Positions 1 to 11,925 are shown, counted from the stretch's first letter. The stretch: DNA of 64,000 nt from Mesoplasma lactucae ATCC 49193 (GCF_002441935.1 NZ_CP023668.1:773472-837471), one strand, 5' to 3'. The notes: a model not told the origin generated them from the sequence alone. Made by a program: numbers and translations.

Positions 1-43
1 TTTTGATTTAGATTCTATTTCTGAATTCATTGAAACAAGATAA
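1..43 (+). CDS. C-terminal end of an upstream gene (partial)
   Basis: The first bases read in one frame as the tail of a protein ending ...FDLDSISEFIETR followed by TAA at 41-43. The stop lies 26 bases before the next start codon, the usual spacing in this region. Too little is present to name the product; it probably belongs to the same + strand gene set as the phosphoesterase that follows. Confidence 0.4.
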   Translation, partial: FDLDSISEFIETR

Positions 44-69
44 AAGACTAAAAAGCGGGAGAAAATATT

Positions 70-1020
70 ATGAAAGAATTGAAAAAAACTGAAATTGATA
101 AAGAACTAAATGAAATGATTGAGAAGTTTCATACTATTATCATTGCAAAACACGTAGTACCTGACTGAGATGCTCAAGGTAGTGCAATTGGTTTAGCAAA
201 TATTATTGCTGATAATTATAAAGATAAAGAGGTTATTGTTGTTGGAACAAGATTAGATAATGATAATTCTTTTTCTGATAAAAATTTAACTGATGAACAA
301 ATCAAAGAAGCATTAGTAATTGTTGTTGATACAGCAAACATTCCAAGAATTGATTTTCCAAAATGACAAGAAGCTAAATGTGTTTTTAAAATTGACCACC
401 ATTTAATTGTTGATCAATATGGTGACTATAACATGGTTGTAGAATCTGCTATAGCTTGTGCTCAAGTAGTTACCCTATGAGCTAAAAAAATGAAATTAGC
501 TATCTCAAAAGTTGCTGCTATGAACTTATACAAAGGAATTGTGACCGATAGTGGCAGATTCTTATTTGATCAAACTGATGATGAAACATTTATTGCTGCT
601 TCAACTTTAATGGATGCTGGAGTTGATTTAAATCAAATCCAAAAAGACTTATATCTAAGTGATTTAAATGTTCAAAAATGAAGAATGCATGCTTTTAGTG
701 AAATGCAATTAACACCAGATGGAGTTGGCTATATTATTGCTAAAAAAGCTGACTACGAAGCTTATAAAGTTCCTGAAACTAGAGCTGTAGCGTGTCTATC
801 AACTTTATCTGGAATTAAAGAAATTAAAATTTGATTTACAGTCATTGAGTACACAGATTTCATTGGAGTAGAACTACGAAGTAGGGACTATGCAATTAAT
901 TCTATAGCCAGAGATTTTAACGGTGGAGGACATAAACTTGCTAGTGGATGTAAACTACAATCATTTGAGGAAGTTCCAAAATTAGTTAAAGCATGTCAAG
1001 ACTTAATTAAACAAGGTTAA
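70..1020 (+). CDS. DHH/DHHA1 phosphoesterase, NrnA-like (copy 1)
   Basis: 316-aa DHH-family phosphoesterase. Family members hydrolyse short oligoribonucleotides (nanoRNA) and 3'-phosphoadenosine 5'-phosphate in the cytosol. Metal-binding motif PDWDAQGS lies at about residues 31-38, the DHH triad at 109-111, GIVTDSGRF near 155, and the DHHA1 substrate motif GGGHKLASG at 285-293. The ATG is preceded by a GGGAG Shine-Dalgarno. It is followed 21 bases later by a close paralogue, so this is a tandem duplication. The residue before PD in motif I is Val, where the second copy has the more usual Asn (HTNPD). Whether the two copies divide RNA and pAp substrates cannot be told from sequence. Several Trp codons are TGA. 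Confidence 0.85.
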
Positions 1021-1041
1021 GAATAAGGGAGATTTAAAATA

Positions 1042-1986
1042 ATGAAAAATGAACATCATTTAGACAATAAATTAAATAATTTAATTAAAAAATATAATAC
1101 TATTATTATTGCAAAGCATACCAATCCAGATTGGGATGCTCAAGGTAGCGCCATTGGTTTAGCAAACATTATTCAAGACAATTACAAAAATAAAACTGTT
1201 TATGTAGTTGGTGAACGCTTGAATGATGATGAATCATTTTCAGATGATTTACTAACTAATGAAGCTGCCAGAAAAGCATTATTAATTACCGTTGATACTG
1301 CTAATGTTGAAAGAGTTGATTATGATCAATTTTCAACTTGTAAAGAAGTATTTAAAATCGATCACCATCTTGTTGTTGATGAGTATGGTACCTATAATAT
1401 GGTCGATGAATCTGCCATTGCTTGCGCTCAAGTAGTTACACTTTGAGCCGCAAGAATGGGTTTAGAAATTTCTAAAACTGCTGCAATGAATCTCTACAAA
1501 GGAATTGTGACAGATAGCGGAAGGTTTCTATTTGATAAAACTGATGCTGACACTTTTGATGCAGCAGCAATTTTATTAGAAGCTGGTGTTGATTTAAACC
1601 AGGTTCAAAAAGAACTTTATCTTTCAGATTTAAAAATGAAAGAATGACAAGCAAAAGCTTTCAATACTGTTGAAATTACAGAATCTGGAATTGCTCACAT
1701 CGTTGCTAAGAAAAAAGATTATGAAGAATTTAATTTAGATTATCCACAAGTTAAAAGTGCTTTAGGAACAATGAGTGGAATTAAACAAATTCCCATTTGA
1801 TTTACAGTTATTGAATGAGATAACGAATGAAAAGTTTCTTTAAGAAGTCGTGAATACGATGTTAATAAAGTTGCAAAAATGTTCAATGGTGGAGGACATA
1901 AATTAGCTAGTGGAGCTAAATTAACTACATTAGATGAAATTCCTAAACTAATTGAAAGTTTAGAAAAATTATTAGGTGAAAAATAA
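1042..1986 (+). CDS. DHH/DHHA1 phosphoesterase, NrnA-like (copy 2)
   Basis: 314-aa paralogue of the preceding gene, with the same domain order: HTNPDWDAQGS at about 26-36, DHH at 107-109, GIVTDSGRF near 153, and GGGHKLASG at 283-291. All recognised metal ligands are present, so it should be an active manganese-dependent phosphoesterase of the nanoRNase/pAp-phosphatase group. The start ATG follows AAGGGAG at a normal distance. Motif I uses a TGG Trp codon where copy 1 uses TGA. The two genes probably share a transcript, and tdk follows 27 bases downstream. Confidence 0.85.
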
Positions 1987-2013
1987 AATATAAAAAATAA
2001 GGGATTAAACAAT

Positions 2014-2628
2014 ATGACAAATACAATAAAAAATACACAATCTCAACCAAAAATGGGTTGAATTGAATTAATTACTGGATGTATGTTCGCAGGTAAAACT
2101 GAAGAATTCATCAGAAGATTAAGAAAACACTATTATGGAAAAAGAAATGTTTTAGCATTTAAACCATCAATCGATGATCGTTATGATGCTGAAAACATTG
2201 CAACTCACTCAGGTGATGTTTTTCCATCATTTCCAGTAAAAGACTCTAAACAAATTAGAGAAATTTACAAAAGAGAATTAGAAAAACAAGGACACATTGA
2301 TGTTGTTGGAATTGATGAAGTTCAATTCTTAGATACTGATGTTGTTCAACTAATTAACGATTTAGCTGATGAAGGCGTAATTGTTATCGTAACTGGATTA
2401 GATAAAGACTTTAAATTAGGTCCTTTCCAAAACGTTGATAAATTATTATATCAAGCTGAATATGTTGATAAATTACATGCTGTTTGTTCAATTTGTGGTG
2501 CTAATGCTAACCGTTCACAAAGAATGGTAAATGGTCAACCAGCTAAGAAAACTGATCCAATTATTCTAGTTTCAGGTAAAGAAAGTTATGAAGCAAGATG
2601 TCGCTTTTGCTATATTCCTGCTAAGTAG
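2014..2628 (+). CDS. tdk: thymidine kinase
   Basis: 204-aa type II thymidine kinase, which phosphorylates thymidine to dTMP in the salvage pathway that Mollicutes depend on. The P-loop GCMFAGKT is at residues 22-29, the DE pair of the Walker B-like segment IDEVQF is at 101-102, and two zinc-binding Cys pairs occur at 158/161 (CSIC) and 196/199 (CRFC). The start at 2014 lies before the first in-frame ATG at 2083 and is supported by AAGGGA upstream; starting at 2083 would remove most of the P-loop. prfA follows after 46 bases, an order also known in other Mollicutes and Firmicutes. Confidence 0.93.
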
Positions 2629-2674
2629 GTAAAATATATTAGTTAATTATCAAGAAGAAGAGAAGAGGGAATAT

Positions 2675-3769
2675 ATGAACCCAAAAACATATGAAGCCTT
2701 AACAGTTATGGAAAACAGATTAAATCAAATTGATGAAGATTTAATGAAGCCAGAAACTTTAAGTAATGTTAAAAAATTAACTGATTTAAATAAAGAACGT
2801 TCAGATTTAGATTCTAAAGTTTCTAAGTTTTTAGAATACAAACAAAACGAAGAAACAATTCAGGATTCTAAAAAAATGCTAACTAGTGAAAAAGATCCTG
2901 ATATGGTTGAATTCTTAAAAGCTGAACTTGAAGAAGCTCAAAGTAAAAAACAAACTTTAGTAGATCAATTACAAGCCTTATTAATTCCAAAGGACCCAAA
3001 CGATGATAAAAATACCATCGTTGAAATCCGTGGAGCTGCTGGAGGAGATGAAGCAAATATTTTTGCTGGTGATTTATTCAGAATGTATTCACGTTATGCC
3101 GAAGATAACAATTTAAAAATTGAGATCTTAGAAGCAATGCCTGGAGATGCTGGAGGATACTCACAAATTTCTTTCATGGTTAAAGGTGATGGAGCTTATT
3201 CAAAATTAAAATATGAATCTGGGGCTCACCGTGTACAACGTGTGCCAAAAACAGAATCAAAAGGAAGAATCCAAACTTCAACAGCAACTGTTGCTGTTCT
3301 TCCTGAAATTTCAGAAGTTGAAATTGATATTAAACCAGCTGATTTAAGAATTGATACTTATCGTGCTTCTGGAGCTGGTGGACAACACGTTAATACTACT
3401 GACTCTGCTGTTCGTATTACTCATATTCCAACAGGAATTGTAGCTTCATCACAAGATGGTCGTTCACAATTCCAAAATAAAGATATCGCTATGGCTCGTT
3501 TACGTGCTGAAGTTTATGAAGCAGAACAAGAAAAACAAAATGCCGAAGTTCATGCAGCTAGAAAACTAGCCGTTGGAACTGGTGCTAGATCTGAAAAAAT
3601 CAGAACTTATAACTACCCTCAAAACCGTGTTACAGATCATAGAATTGGTTTAACTATTAATAAGTTAGACCAAATTATGGATGGACACTTTGATGAAATC
3701 GTTAATGCCTTACAACAAGAAGACGAAAGAGAAAAAGTTCAAGAACATTTAGAAAATGAAAACAATTAG
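2675..3769 (+). CDS. prfA: peptide chain release factor 1
   Basis: 364-aa RF1, which recognises UAA and UAG in the ribosomal A site and triggers peptide release. The GGQ tripeptide that enters the peptidyl-transferase centre is at residues 235-237 within [14 protein letters not shown]. An N-terminal helical domain covers roughly residues 1-100. RF1 alone suffices here because UGA is a Trp codon. The start is preceded by AGAGGGA. The last 14 bases overlap prmC, whose product methylates this GGQ glutamine, so the pair is translationally coupled. Confidence 0.96.
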   Translation: MNPKTYEALTVMENRLNQIDEDLMKPETLSNVKKLTDLNKERSDLDSKVSKFLEYKQNEETIQDSKKMLTSEKDPDMVEFLKAELEEAQSKKQTLVDQLQALLIPKDPNDDKNTIVEIRGAAGGDEANIFAGDLFRMYSRYAEDNNLKIEILEAMPGDAGGYSQISFMVKGDGAYSKLKYESGAHRVQRVPKTESKGRIQTSTATVAVLPEISEVEIDIKPADLRIDTYRASGAGGQHVNTTDSAVRITHIPTGIVASSQDGRSQFQNKDIAMARLRAEVYEAEQEKQNAEVHAARKLAVGTGARSEKIRTYNYPQNRVTDHRIGLTINKLDQIMDGHFDEIVNALQQEDEREKVQEHLENENN

Positions 3770-4619
3770 AGATTATTTTCAATTTGTTAATCAGAACTTT
3801 GAAAACCGTTTAACTAAATCTGATGTTTATGAACTATTAGAACAAACTTTAAAAAGAAGTTATGCTGATATTGTTTTAAACATGGATGATAAATTAAAGG
3901 CTGAAGAAATTCAAAAGCTAGATGATGCAATTAGTTTATTAAAAACTGATTATCCTTTAGCTTATATTACAAAAAGACAATATTTTTATAAAAACTATTT
4001 TTATGTTAATTCAGATGTTCTAATTCCTAGAACCGAAACTGAATTAATGGTTGAAAATAGTTTTAACTTTATCCAAGAAAATTATTTAGATAAAGACCTT
4101 GTTTGTTATGACATCTGTACTGGTTCTGGAGTAGTTGGGCTATCTTTAAAAAATCTTGATAATCAAATTGATTTATATTTAAGTGATATTTCTTCAAAAG
4201 CATTATTAGTAGCAAAAGAAAATTCCGTTTTATTACATGAAGATAATGTTAAATTTATTCAAGGAGATTTTCTTAACCCATTTTTAAAAGACCAAAAAAT
4301 CCCAAGAGCCAATTTAATTACTATTAACCCACCATACATTGATATCAACGATCCTTTCGTCGAAGAAAGTGTCAGAAAATATGAACCTCATTTAGCTTTA
4401 TTTGCTGATGATAATGGTTTGATCTTCTATGAAAAAGTTGCTAAAAACTATGAAAAATTAGTTAACTTAAAAGAAAAATGAATGATTATGATGGAATTTG
4501 GTTGAAAACAAAAAGAACAAATCGAAGCTATCTTCAAACAAAACATTAAAGAAAATATTAAAATAGATTTTATAAAAGACAATTCTAATAATTGAAGATT
4601 TGTAAAAATTCATAATTAG
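3756..4619 (+). CDS. prmC: peptide chain release factor N5-glutamine methyltransferase
   Basis: 287-aa SAM-dependent methyltransferase that modifies the glutamine of the RF1 GGQ motif. It has the SAM-binding glycine motif [10 protein letters not shown] at about residues 127-136 and the catalytic NPPY at 191-194, and it begins with the helical RF-binding N-domain. The start overlaps prfA by 14 bases. The frame continues through TGA Trp codons to TAG at 4617; reading TGA as stop would truncate it at 4481. Length and motif order are normal for HemK/PrmC. Confidence 0.93.
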
Positions 4620-4632
4620 AAAGAGGTAATTA

Positions 4633-6075
4633 ATGTCAACTCGCGATAGGTTTAAACAAAGATTTAACTTTGAATTTAGAAATAAAGACAAAGAAATTCA
4701 AGCACGTAACTATAGTATTTTTTGAGCTGCAATTAAAAACATTATTATTTTGATTTTAATTATGACTCCAATCTTTGTTTATACGTACATTCTTTATCAC
4801 AATATCAATTCAATAAGATACGTTGAATACCGTTATGATGGAAAACCTATTTGAGATTACTTAACTTTACCTAATGGAAATCAATTTAAATCACTTCTTT
4901 GAAGTGGTTATGCTTTCTTCTTTATAGATATTATTGCCTTATTCTTTTTAAAATCTTTTGTAACTGGTAAAAATACCAGATTACAAAAGTTCTTCTTTAT
5001 CTATAGCGTAGCTTTAATCGGGTTTATTTCAATCTTTTTATTTGCGCTATCACAATATCAATATTCGCGTTTTCATGACTTTTATGTCTATGAAGCTTTG
5101 ACTATGAATGATTCAAAGTTCGAATTTGTTCAAGACCTAAACGAGTTCTACGCATCTAATTATCTAGATCAAAAAAGTTTCTATAACTGAGAATCAACTG
5201 TTGTTGTTTGATGAGTTATGATTGGTCAACTAATTGTAATTTTTGCTTGTGCGATTATGTTACAAAATGCAATCTTTGGAAAAACTATTGATTCAGATGT
5301 TGACTATAAAGCAAAAATTACTAATGAAGATTCACTACCAATTGGAAATAAACTAGCAAGAAGTTTTGCTAAGATTTTTAGAAACACTGATAAGAATATT
5401 GCTGCATTTGTTTTAATTGCAACTTTAATAATTATTATTCCTAACTTAGTTTACTCAATTTTATCTACAACAAGAGGGACTAATTTAACTGCTTTAATTA
5501 CTTGATCATATAAAATGCCAAGATATTTAGCTGATTTAAAAGATGGAACAAGCGTTGTTGCTATTGATGAATTAGCCTCATTGTATTATGGACATTTATT
5601 CTTAATTGCTTCATTACCATTAATCTCAATGGGATTAACCATTGCTTCATTGTTCTTCTTCTTTGCGATTCTAGTTCGTGGTGAAAGTATTTCAAATAAG
5701 ATTTTTATCTTTGAAATTAGTACTTTATTTGTTGAAGTATTATTAATGATAACTTTCATGTTAGTTTCAAAAATCTATATGTCTAGACTTGAAGATTATT
5801 GAAATTATAAGTTAGCTTCCGGAACAAGAGCGTTTGAATTCTTTGAAGACTTAAAGAAAATATTAAATAATAATGAACGAAAAGATGATGTCTTTACTAG
5901 TTTAACTAACAGTTTTAAAACTGGAAAAATGATGAATAAAGATGGATTTAATATTGAATGATTTAACCGCTATGGAATCATAGCTGAAGGAATTATTTCA
6001 TACGCCTTCTTGTTTGGAACTTATTCAATTTCTGGCTATGACATTTACAAACTTACAAGAAGCGAACAAAATTAA
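4633..6075 (+). CDS. polytopic membrane protein of unknown function
   Basis: 480-aa integral membrane protein that I do not recognise. A short basic N-terminus is followed by a first hydrophobic span near residues 30-55 and then about seven more (near 90-112, 120-142, 195-215, 255-280, 330-360, 370-390 and at the C-end near 450-470). A loop rich in Tyr and Asp follows the third span. No transporter signature was seen. It starts 13 bases after prmC behind AAGAGGT and is followed 18 bases later by the Sua5-like gene, so it likely lies in the same operon. Confidence 0.75.
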
Positions 6076-6093
6076 GATAAAGGGGTGTTGATT

Positions 6094-6618
6094 ATGACAA
6101 ATGATAAACAATTAAACGCTGAAAGAATTTGACAAGCTCAAGCTGAATTAAAAAATGATCAAATCATTATCTTACCAACTGATACTATTTATGGTTTGAG
6201 CGCTAGAGTTCATGGTGATAATGAAGAAAGAATTAACGAATTAAAAAATGCTGATATTTGAAAACCATTAATCATTCTAGTTTCTAATTTAGATATGGCT
6301 AAAAATATGGTCGAAGGTAGTGAGGATGATTTTAAAAAATTAGAATCAGCTGAACCAACAACTGTTATTTTTAAAGAAAAAAATGGTCCTGATACTTTAG
6401 CAATTCGCTTAGTTAAAAGAGATGATTTAATAAAAATCATCGATCAAATTGGACCAATCTATTCAACTTCAGTTAACACTCATGGCGAAGAACCAATTAC
6501 TGATGTTGATAAATTAGAAAATTGAAATCGTAAAGTTGAATTATTTTCTGTTGGTGAACTACCAATTAGAAAACCTTCAAAAATCTATAACTCAATTAAG
6601 AAAGAATATATCCGCTAA
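6094..6618 (+). CDS. Sua5/YciO/YrdC family protein, likely threonylcarbamoyl-AMP synthase
   Basis: 174-aa YrdC-domain protein. The family condenses threonine, bicarbonate and ATP to threonylcarbamoyl-AMP, the donor for the t6A37 modification of ANN-decoding tRNAs. The N-terminal signature LPTDTIYGLSARV is clear, followed by KPLIILV, and SIRLVKRDD-like residues line the cleft. It is short, containing only the catalytic domain (TsaC-like) without the Sua5 C-terminal extension. The start has AAGGGGTG upstream. The stop overlaps the next ATG by one base (TAATG), indicating coupling. Confidence 0.82.
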
Positions 6619-7307
6619 TGGCTAAGGCTAAGTTACACGATATAACTGATTTTATTTATTATGACTATAAGAATTTTTCTTACAAATTAATTGGTGAGTT
6701 TGAAGACTTACCTTATTATTTACAAGAATTATTACAAGGAAAAATTAAAAATGATAAAACTATCGATATGCCAAGTATCGATGTTTTATTGCAAAAGGTT
6801 TATCCCTTTATTGATTCACCTTCAAAAGAAGTTATAAATAAAATCATTGAGAGAAATCGTAGGGTGAGAGAACTTGTTAAAGCCTCAATTGATAATAAAA
6901 AGTCTGAAAAACTAGAATTCGATCAGGGTTTAGAAAAAGATCGTTTTGTAATTCAGTTAGCAAAAGAATTTGTTTTTGATTTAAATAAAGCAATTTATAA
7001 ATATGAGTTAACTGATTTTTATGCTTATAAAACTTTTATTAATGCTGATATTAATCATCCGTTCATTGGAACAATTGATGTTCTTGCAAGAAACAAAGAT
7101 AATGAATGATTCTTATTCTTATTAAAAACAAGTCGTACAAATTACACAGAAAAGTATTTTGCAGAAAGTTTTTTACAAAAAACTTTATTTGAAAATAATA
7201 CAAAATTCAAAATAAAAGAGGCGTTTATTTTAAATCCAAGACAAGACAGATATCTGCTTGAAGTTAAAGAAATTTCAACTGGAGAAAAGTTTGAATTGTT
7301 GAACTAA
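6618..7307 (+). CDS. hypothetical protein, possible degenerate PD-(D/E)XK nuclease fold
   Basis: 229-aa protein, coupled by a one-base overlap to the Sua5-like gene. The middle is helical and charged. The C-terminal half contains HPFIGTIDVLARNKDNEW followed by FLFLLKTSRTNY, which resembles the core strands of PD-(D/E)XK nucleases (G-x-x-D, then x-x-K). The acidic residue of the second motif is replaced by Leu (LLK), so activity is doubtful. I do not recognise the family. A Rho-independent terminator follows directly, so this is the last gene of the operon. Confidence 0.7.
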
Positions 7308-7319
7308 AAAAATATTTTT

Positions 7320-7348
7320 AAAAGACCTATCTTAAATGGGTCTTTTTT
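7320..7348 (+). terminator. Rho-independent terminator
   Basis: AAAAGACC and GGTCTTTT form a stem around a short loop, followed by a T run. It lies 13 bases after the last stop codon of the first operon. Confidence 0.8.
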
Positions 7349-7353
7349 CATAT

Positions 7354-7429
7354 AATAAGTGTTAACAACTTAACAAAAGTCGTTAACAAGAAATTATAAA
7401 TATTATTAGAACAAGAAATAACACTTATT
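7354..7429. repeat. 11-bp inverted repeat enclosing two GTTAAC palindromes
   Basis: AATAAGTGTTA at 7354-7364 is repeated in inverse at 7419-7429. GTTAAC palindromes lie at 7361-7366 and 7383-7388. It sits between the terminator and the promoter of the next gene, so it could be an operator or a protein-binding site. Function is unknown. Confidence 0.4.
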
Positions 7430-7466
7430 AATTTTCTAAAAATGAGACTGTTAGAAAAGAAAATAG

Positions 7467-7494
7467 TTGAGTTTTGAAATTATTAAGTTAAAAT
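7467..7494 (+). promoter_or_regulatory. putative sigma70-type promoter for the GNAT-like gene
   Basis: TTGAGT, a 16-base spacer, then TAAAAT, placed about 38 bases upstream of the GTG start at 7533. Confidence 0.45.
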
Positions 7495-7532
7495 TGTTTA
7501 AGTAAAAACTAAATAGAAGGAAGTGCCAATAG

Positions 7533-8450
7533 GTGAATTATGAATTAATCGGGGACTTTAAGAGTATTAGACATCACTACTTAGAGTTCTTAAATTTAAT
7601 CAAAAAAGGAAATGACAAAATGTCATTTGAAAAATGAATGGTACATAGCAAGTGGGATGATAACTATGTTCCTTTCGCACTGATTGATGAAGGTGGAACA
7701 ATGCAAGCTGCCATCGGTGTCCACAGAACAATCATGATTGTGGAAAAGAAAAAGTTAAACGCCGTTCAACTTGGAAAGGTCTATACAAGAGATGATTGCA
7801 GCCAAATGATGCAAGATTATTTGGAAAATGAATTACTATCTAGAATTATTTCTAAATATGAACATATTGCTGATGTAATTTATTCATTTGGAAATGATAC
7901 AGATCCTAAATTTATGAAGGATTATGGATTTGAAGAAGTTCCAGATTGCAGTTGTTCAATGAATTGAAGTCCAATTCAAAATGGTACAAACTCAGTTGTT
8001 AAGAGAGTCAACTTAGATAAACCAAGTGAATTTGCTTCATTAGTAGCAGAAATTAAACACTCATCAAGAATGTCAAACGTTATGAACACTAGCGGAGACG
8101 CCTTAGTAAAAGCATTTAATATCATGAAATATTATCCGAGAAACGTATTTCATGTTCCATTGATGGATACAACAATCGTATCAATGGTTGAGGGCAAAAC
8201 CTTTTACTTAGCAGCAGTCTTCTCTAAGAATGAATGTGACTTAAAACGTTTATTAGAGCTTGTTGTACCTAATAATGTTGATCGCATTGAGTTTGGATTT
8301 ATTCCCATGAGTTCAAACTACAAGCTAGAAAAGAAAAAAGTTTCTAAAGTAAACGGATTAGAAATTCCAACACCTCTATATGTGAAAACAATTTCAGTTG
8401 GAATGACTTTAGATAACATTAAACTATCAATGTTAGCTTCACAAAAATAA
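7533..8450 (+). CDS. GNAT-like N-acetyltransferase family protein (tentative)
   Basis: 305-aa protein starting at GTG, with AGAAGGAAG 9 bases upstream. The N-terminal half resembles a GNAT fold: a strand FALIDEGG, then AAIGVHRTIMIV, then LGKVYTRDDC where acetyl-CoA would bind, and a late YGFEEVPD strand. The C-terminal half is a second globular region without recognised motifs. The arrangement (GNAT plus extension) recalls Eis-type proteins, but the match is loose and the substrate is unknown. It is a single-gene transcription unit with its own promoter and a strong terminator. Confidence 0.6.
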
Positions 8451-8465
8451 CAATCTAATGTTTTA

Positions 8466-8500
8466 AAATACACCTTTTTTAAACTCGGTGTATTTTTTTT
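8466..8500 (+). terminator. Rho-independent terminator
   Basis: AAATACACC pairs with GGTGTATTT around a loop of about 12 bases, followed by a run of T. It begins 15 bases after the GNAT-like stop. Confidence 0.8.
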
Positions 8501-8540
8501 GTTGCAAAATGATAGAATTAAATGCAAGGAGGGGATTGTT

Positions 8541-9644
8541 GTGCTCACCCCACAAGATGTAATGTCTTACCTCCACGAAATACGTAATGATGACGAATTA
8601 AAAATCGTTACTCAAGGTTTAGAAGAACCAGCGTTTGTTATCTTTTCTGACTGATACAAACAACCATATTCTCCTAAACAAGGCCGTACTCTACAAATAT
8701 CAATTTCTTATTGACCCGATGCTTTATTGTTAGATTTATGAAACCCAGAAACTACTCATAACTCTAAAGGAATCATCGTTGGGATTGAAAGAGTTGATGC
8801 TATTTTGCATTTACAATCTTTTGAAAAGAACTTAAGAAGATATGGAATTCCATTAAAAACTTTTGTAATTGAACAAGAAGATGCTCAATTCTTTAGTAAA
8901 CAAAACAGACCAGCCAAAGAAGTTGATCCTGAACGTTTATTAGAACTTGAAGAAAAACGCAAGGCCATTGAAGAGCGAAACAAACGTTTCGATCATGAAA
9001 TTAGTGGAAACCAAGACAAATATGATTTAGTCTTTAGTTATTTAGCCTATATGGCATCACTCTTTTTACAAAAAGTGGTTTTTACTAACCCTAAACTAGA
9101 ACAAAAATTTAAGAATATTGAAGATATCAACATTCAAAAATATATTTTTGAAAACTTGATGTGAATCTTTTTAAACGATAAATCATCAATTGCTAAAACC
9201 TTGAACATTGATTTATCAAGTAACAAGGTAAAATATATTTATGATGAATACTTATTTAGTTATACGCAAAATTATTTTGAAAATAACTATAAAATAGTAT
9301 TTGATAAAAATCTACCAAACTTTAACGAACAAAGACGATTGATGTTGATGCTACATCGTTATAGCGAATATTTTGATGACGAAATTTTAAAACAAGGACT
9401 AGCTCCAGATTTAGAAGAATTCTTCACAGGAATTGATGATTATATCAAAGCTATAAATGATAGTGATGAGAAATTTAACGTCGAAAACGACGCAAAACTT
9501 GTCCCAACTGCTAAAGCAATTGAAAGAACCGCTACTAAAGATGTCGTTGCTAACTTACAATACTTTATCAAAGGATTTGCTTTCCAAGCTTCAGATATTC
9601 TTTCAGCCTATAACTTAAGCGTTAAACACAGTAAGAAAAAGTAG
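8541..9644 (+). CDS. conserved hypothetical protein
   Basis: 367-aa cytosolic-looking protein that I do not recognise. GTG at 8541 is preceded by a near-perfect AAGGAGGGG Shine-Dalgarno six bases away, which decides the start. A short N-terminal alpha/beta part (SYWPDALLLDLWNPETT) precedes a Glu/Lys-rich coiled-coil-like stretch at about residues 127-150, and the remainder is helical. There is no transmembrane span. The next gene starts 38 bases downstream, also with GTG, suggesting an operon reaching cardiolipin synthase. Confidence 0.72.
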
Positions 9645-9682
9645 ATTTTTTCTAATTTTTAATATTGGAGAATTAACGAAAA

Positions 9683-10387
9683 GTGAAAGACAAAAAACCT
9701 AAGAAACTAAAAGTAGTTTCAAAGATTAATAAGAGATTAAAAAAACAACGTGTTGAACGTCGTGTGACAGAAATTATTAAAATTGCTGATAAAAAAAATA
9801 TCTTTTTAGAAATCTTTAAAACATTATTAGATGACAAAGACTTAGATTGAAGAGAGTATCAAGAACTATTTGCAGTAATTAAATTATTACAAGTCAAAAT
9901 GTACTTAAAACTTTTTGAAATTGATGAACCAGAAGTTGTCGATTTAATTAAAACCACCCTAGATAAATATAAAAAAATAACTAAACAAATAAGCAAAAAT
10001 ACTAATTGAGAAGCTATGATAGCTGATGAACATTTTTTAAAAGGTCAAGATTTATACCTTTTTAAAAATGATGACACTTATCATATGATAGCTTCTATTT
10101 TTGCTATGCCTTTTAAAATATTTGAACATGATCAATACTACTATGATTTAGGATATTTCCTATCAATGTACATTACTTTAGAAGTCTTTGTAAATAAATA
10201 TAATATTCCAAAAAATTATGAAATTTACTTAGCTAAATTAGATGTTCAATTAAGAATGATTAGAACATTTTCAAATATCGCCCCAAAGACTTTTAACATT
10301 TCAATTAAAGCTTTAAATAAATGATTTGATAAAGTTGAAAAGAAAGAAGAAATCTTCAAAACTAAGAAAAAAGGAGAACAAAAATAA
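9683..10387 (+). CDS. hypothetical protein with basic N-terminus
   Basis: 234-aa protein starting at GTG (9683) behind TTGGAG. The first 35 residues are very Lys/Arg-rich, and the remainder is mainly helical with aromatic residues around 140-170 (HDQYYYDLGYF). The C-terminus is again basic. No family was recognised. Its stop TAA overlaps the ATG of cardiolipin synthase by one base, so the two are co-translated. Confidence 0.65.
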
Positions 10388-11925
10388 TGAAAAAGAATCT
10401 AGCTACATTCCTATCTTTAATCTTTATGTTCTCAGCAATTATTGCTGGGATTGTTTGTTTAGCAATTTTTGCTTCAACTAAATGACTTTACTTATTATTA
10501 GGATTATTCTTAGCATCATTAATAACTTCAATTATTATTAGTTTTCAAGATAGAAGATTAGATGTTAAAATTCGTTGAATTGCTTTTATTATGTTAGTTC
10601 CTGTCATTGGACTATTCTCATATATCTTTTTTGGAAGACCATATAAATACTCAGTTGATGATAAATATAAATATCTAAACTTTAAAAAATATAACAAAAA
10701 AGAACGTACTTTATTAGTCGATAGAGCAGAAGAAGAATTAGAAAAAAATGCTTCAAACATGAAAAGAGCTTTCATGATTTCAGCAAATGAACAAGGGGAT
10801 TTACCATATATTAATTCTCACGCTGATTTACAATTTAATGCTAGTGAAGCTTGAATCAACATCTTAAGAGATATTGATGCAGCACAAGAATACATCTTAA
10901 TTGATTATTATATTGTTGAAGAAAACGAAGTTTATAAAAACTTAGCAAATCTTTTAATGAAAAAAGCAAAACAAGGAGTAAAGATTTATTTCTTATTTGA
11001 CTTTATAGGTTCTTATGGAAAATTTACTTATCTTGAGCAATTAAGATTATCAAAAACTGGGATAAGATTAGCAGCTTATCAAAAACTACCTTTACCTTTA
11101 TTAAGTTGAAAAGCTAACTATAGAACTCATAGAAAAGATATTTCGATTGATGGAAAAGTTGGTTATATTGGTGGTTCAAATATTTCAGATGAATACACTA
11201 ACCGTTTTGCAAAATTCGGATTTTGACATGATGAACAAGTGCGTATTACTGGAGCTGCTGTACAAGGAATTGAAAAGATTTTCAATTCTGATTGAATCTA
11301 TACAACAGGTGATGACTTAACTTTAGAAATTCCACACCTTGGTGAAATCTACGTTTCTGATAAAGATAAAAATTCAAATGATATTATTCAACTTCCAGCC
11401 TGCGGACCTAATCATGCAAACTCATCTCATCTAGATATCTTGCTACAGATTATAGCTTCAGCTAAAAAAAGAATCTGATTATCAACACCATACTTTGTTC
11501 CGCCAACTGAACTTATAGCTACAATTGCTGCAGCTGCCCGTGCTGGAATTGATGTGAGATTGGTCTTACCTGGAATGACTGATAAACCATTCTTATTAGA
11601 TGTTTCTAAAAAGCATACCGACCTTTTATTTGATTCAGGAGTTAAAATTTATTCAACAAGTAATATTTTCAACCATACTAAAGCTTATTTAGTTGATGAT
11701 GATATTTCTTTTATCGGATCAACTAATTTAGATTACCGTGCTTTATTTTCAGATCAACAAACTATGGGATTGATTTATAGTAAAGACTTTAATCATCAAC
11801 TAGAAGAACGCTTTAAATGAGACTTTAAAGTTTCAAATCTTTATAGTAAAAAGCCTTCAAAAGAACATAATTTCCTAGTTCGTGGGTTAATTCTATTAAT
11901 TAATTGAGCAAGTCCGTTATTATAA
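10387..11925 (+). CDS. cls: cardiolipin synthase (phospholipase D family)
   Basis: 512-aa membrane enzyme that condenses phosphatidylglycerol to cardiolipin. Two N-terminal hydrophobic spans (about residues 8-30 and 35-55, with a third near 65-80) are followed by two PLD catalytic motifs: HRKDISID (H248, K250, D255) with GGSN after it, and HTKAYLVD (H430, K432, D437) with GSTN after it. Both HKD motifs are intact and length is typical. The start overlaps the previous stop by one base, and AAAGGAG lies just upstream. The longest open stretches are interrupted only by TGA Trp codons. Confidence 0.93.
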
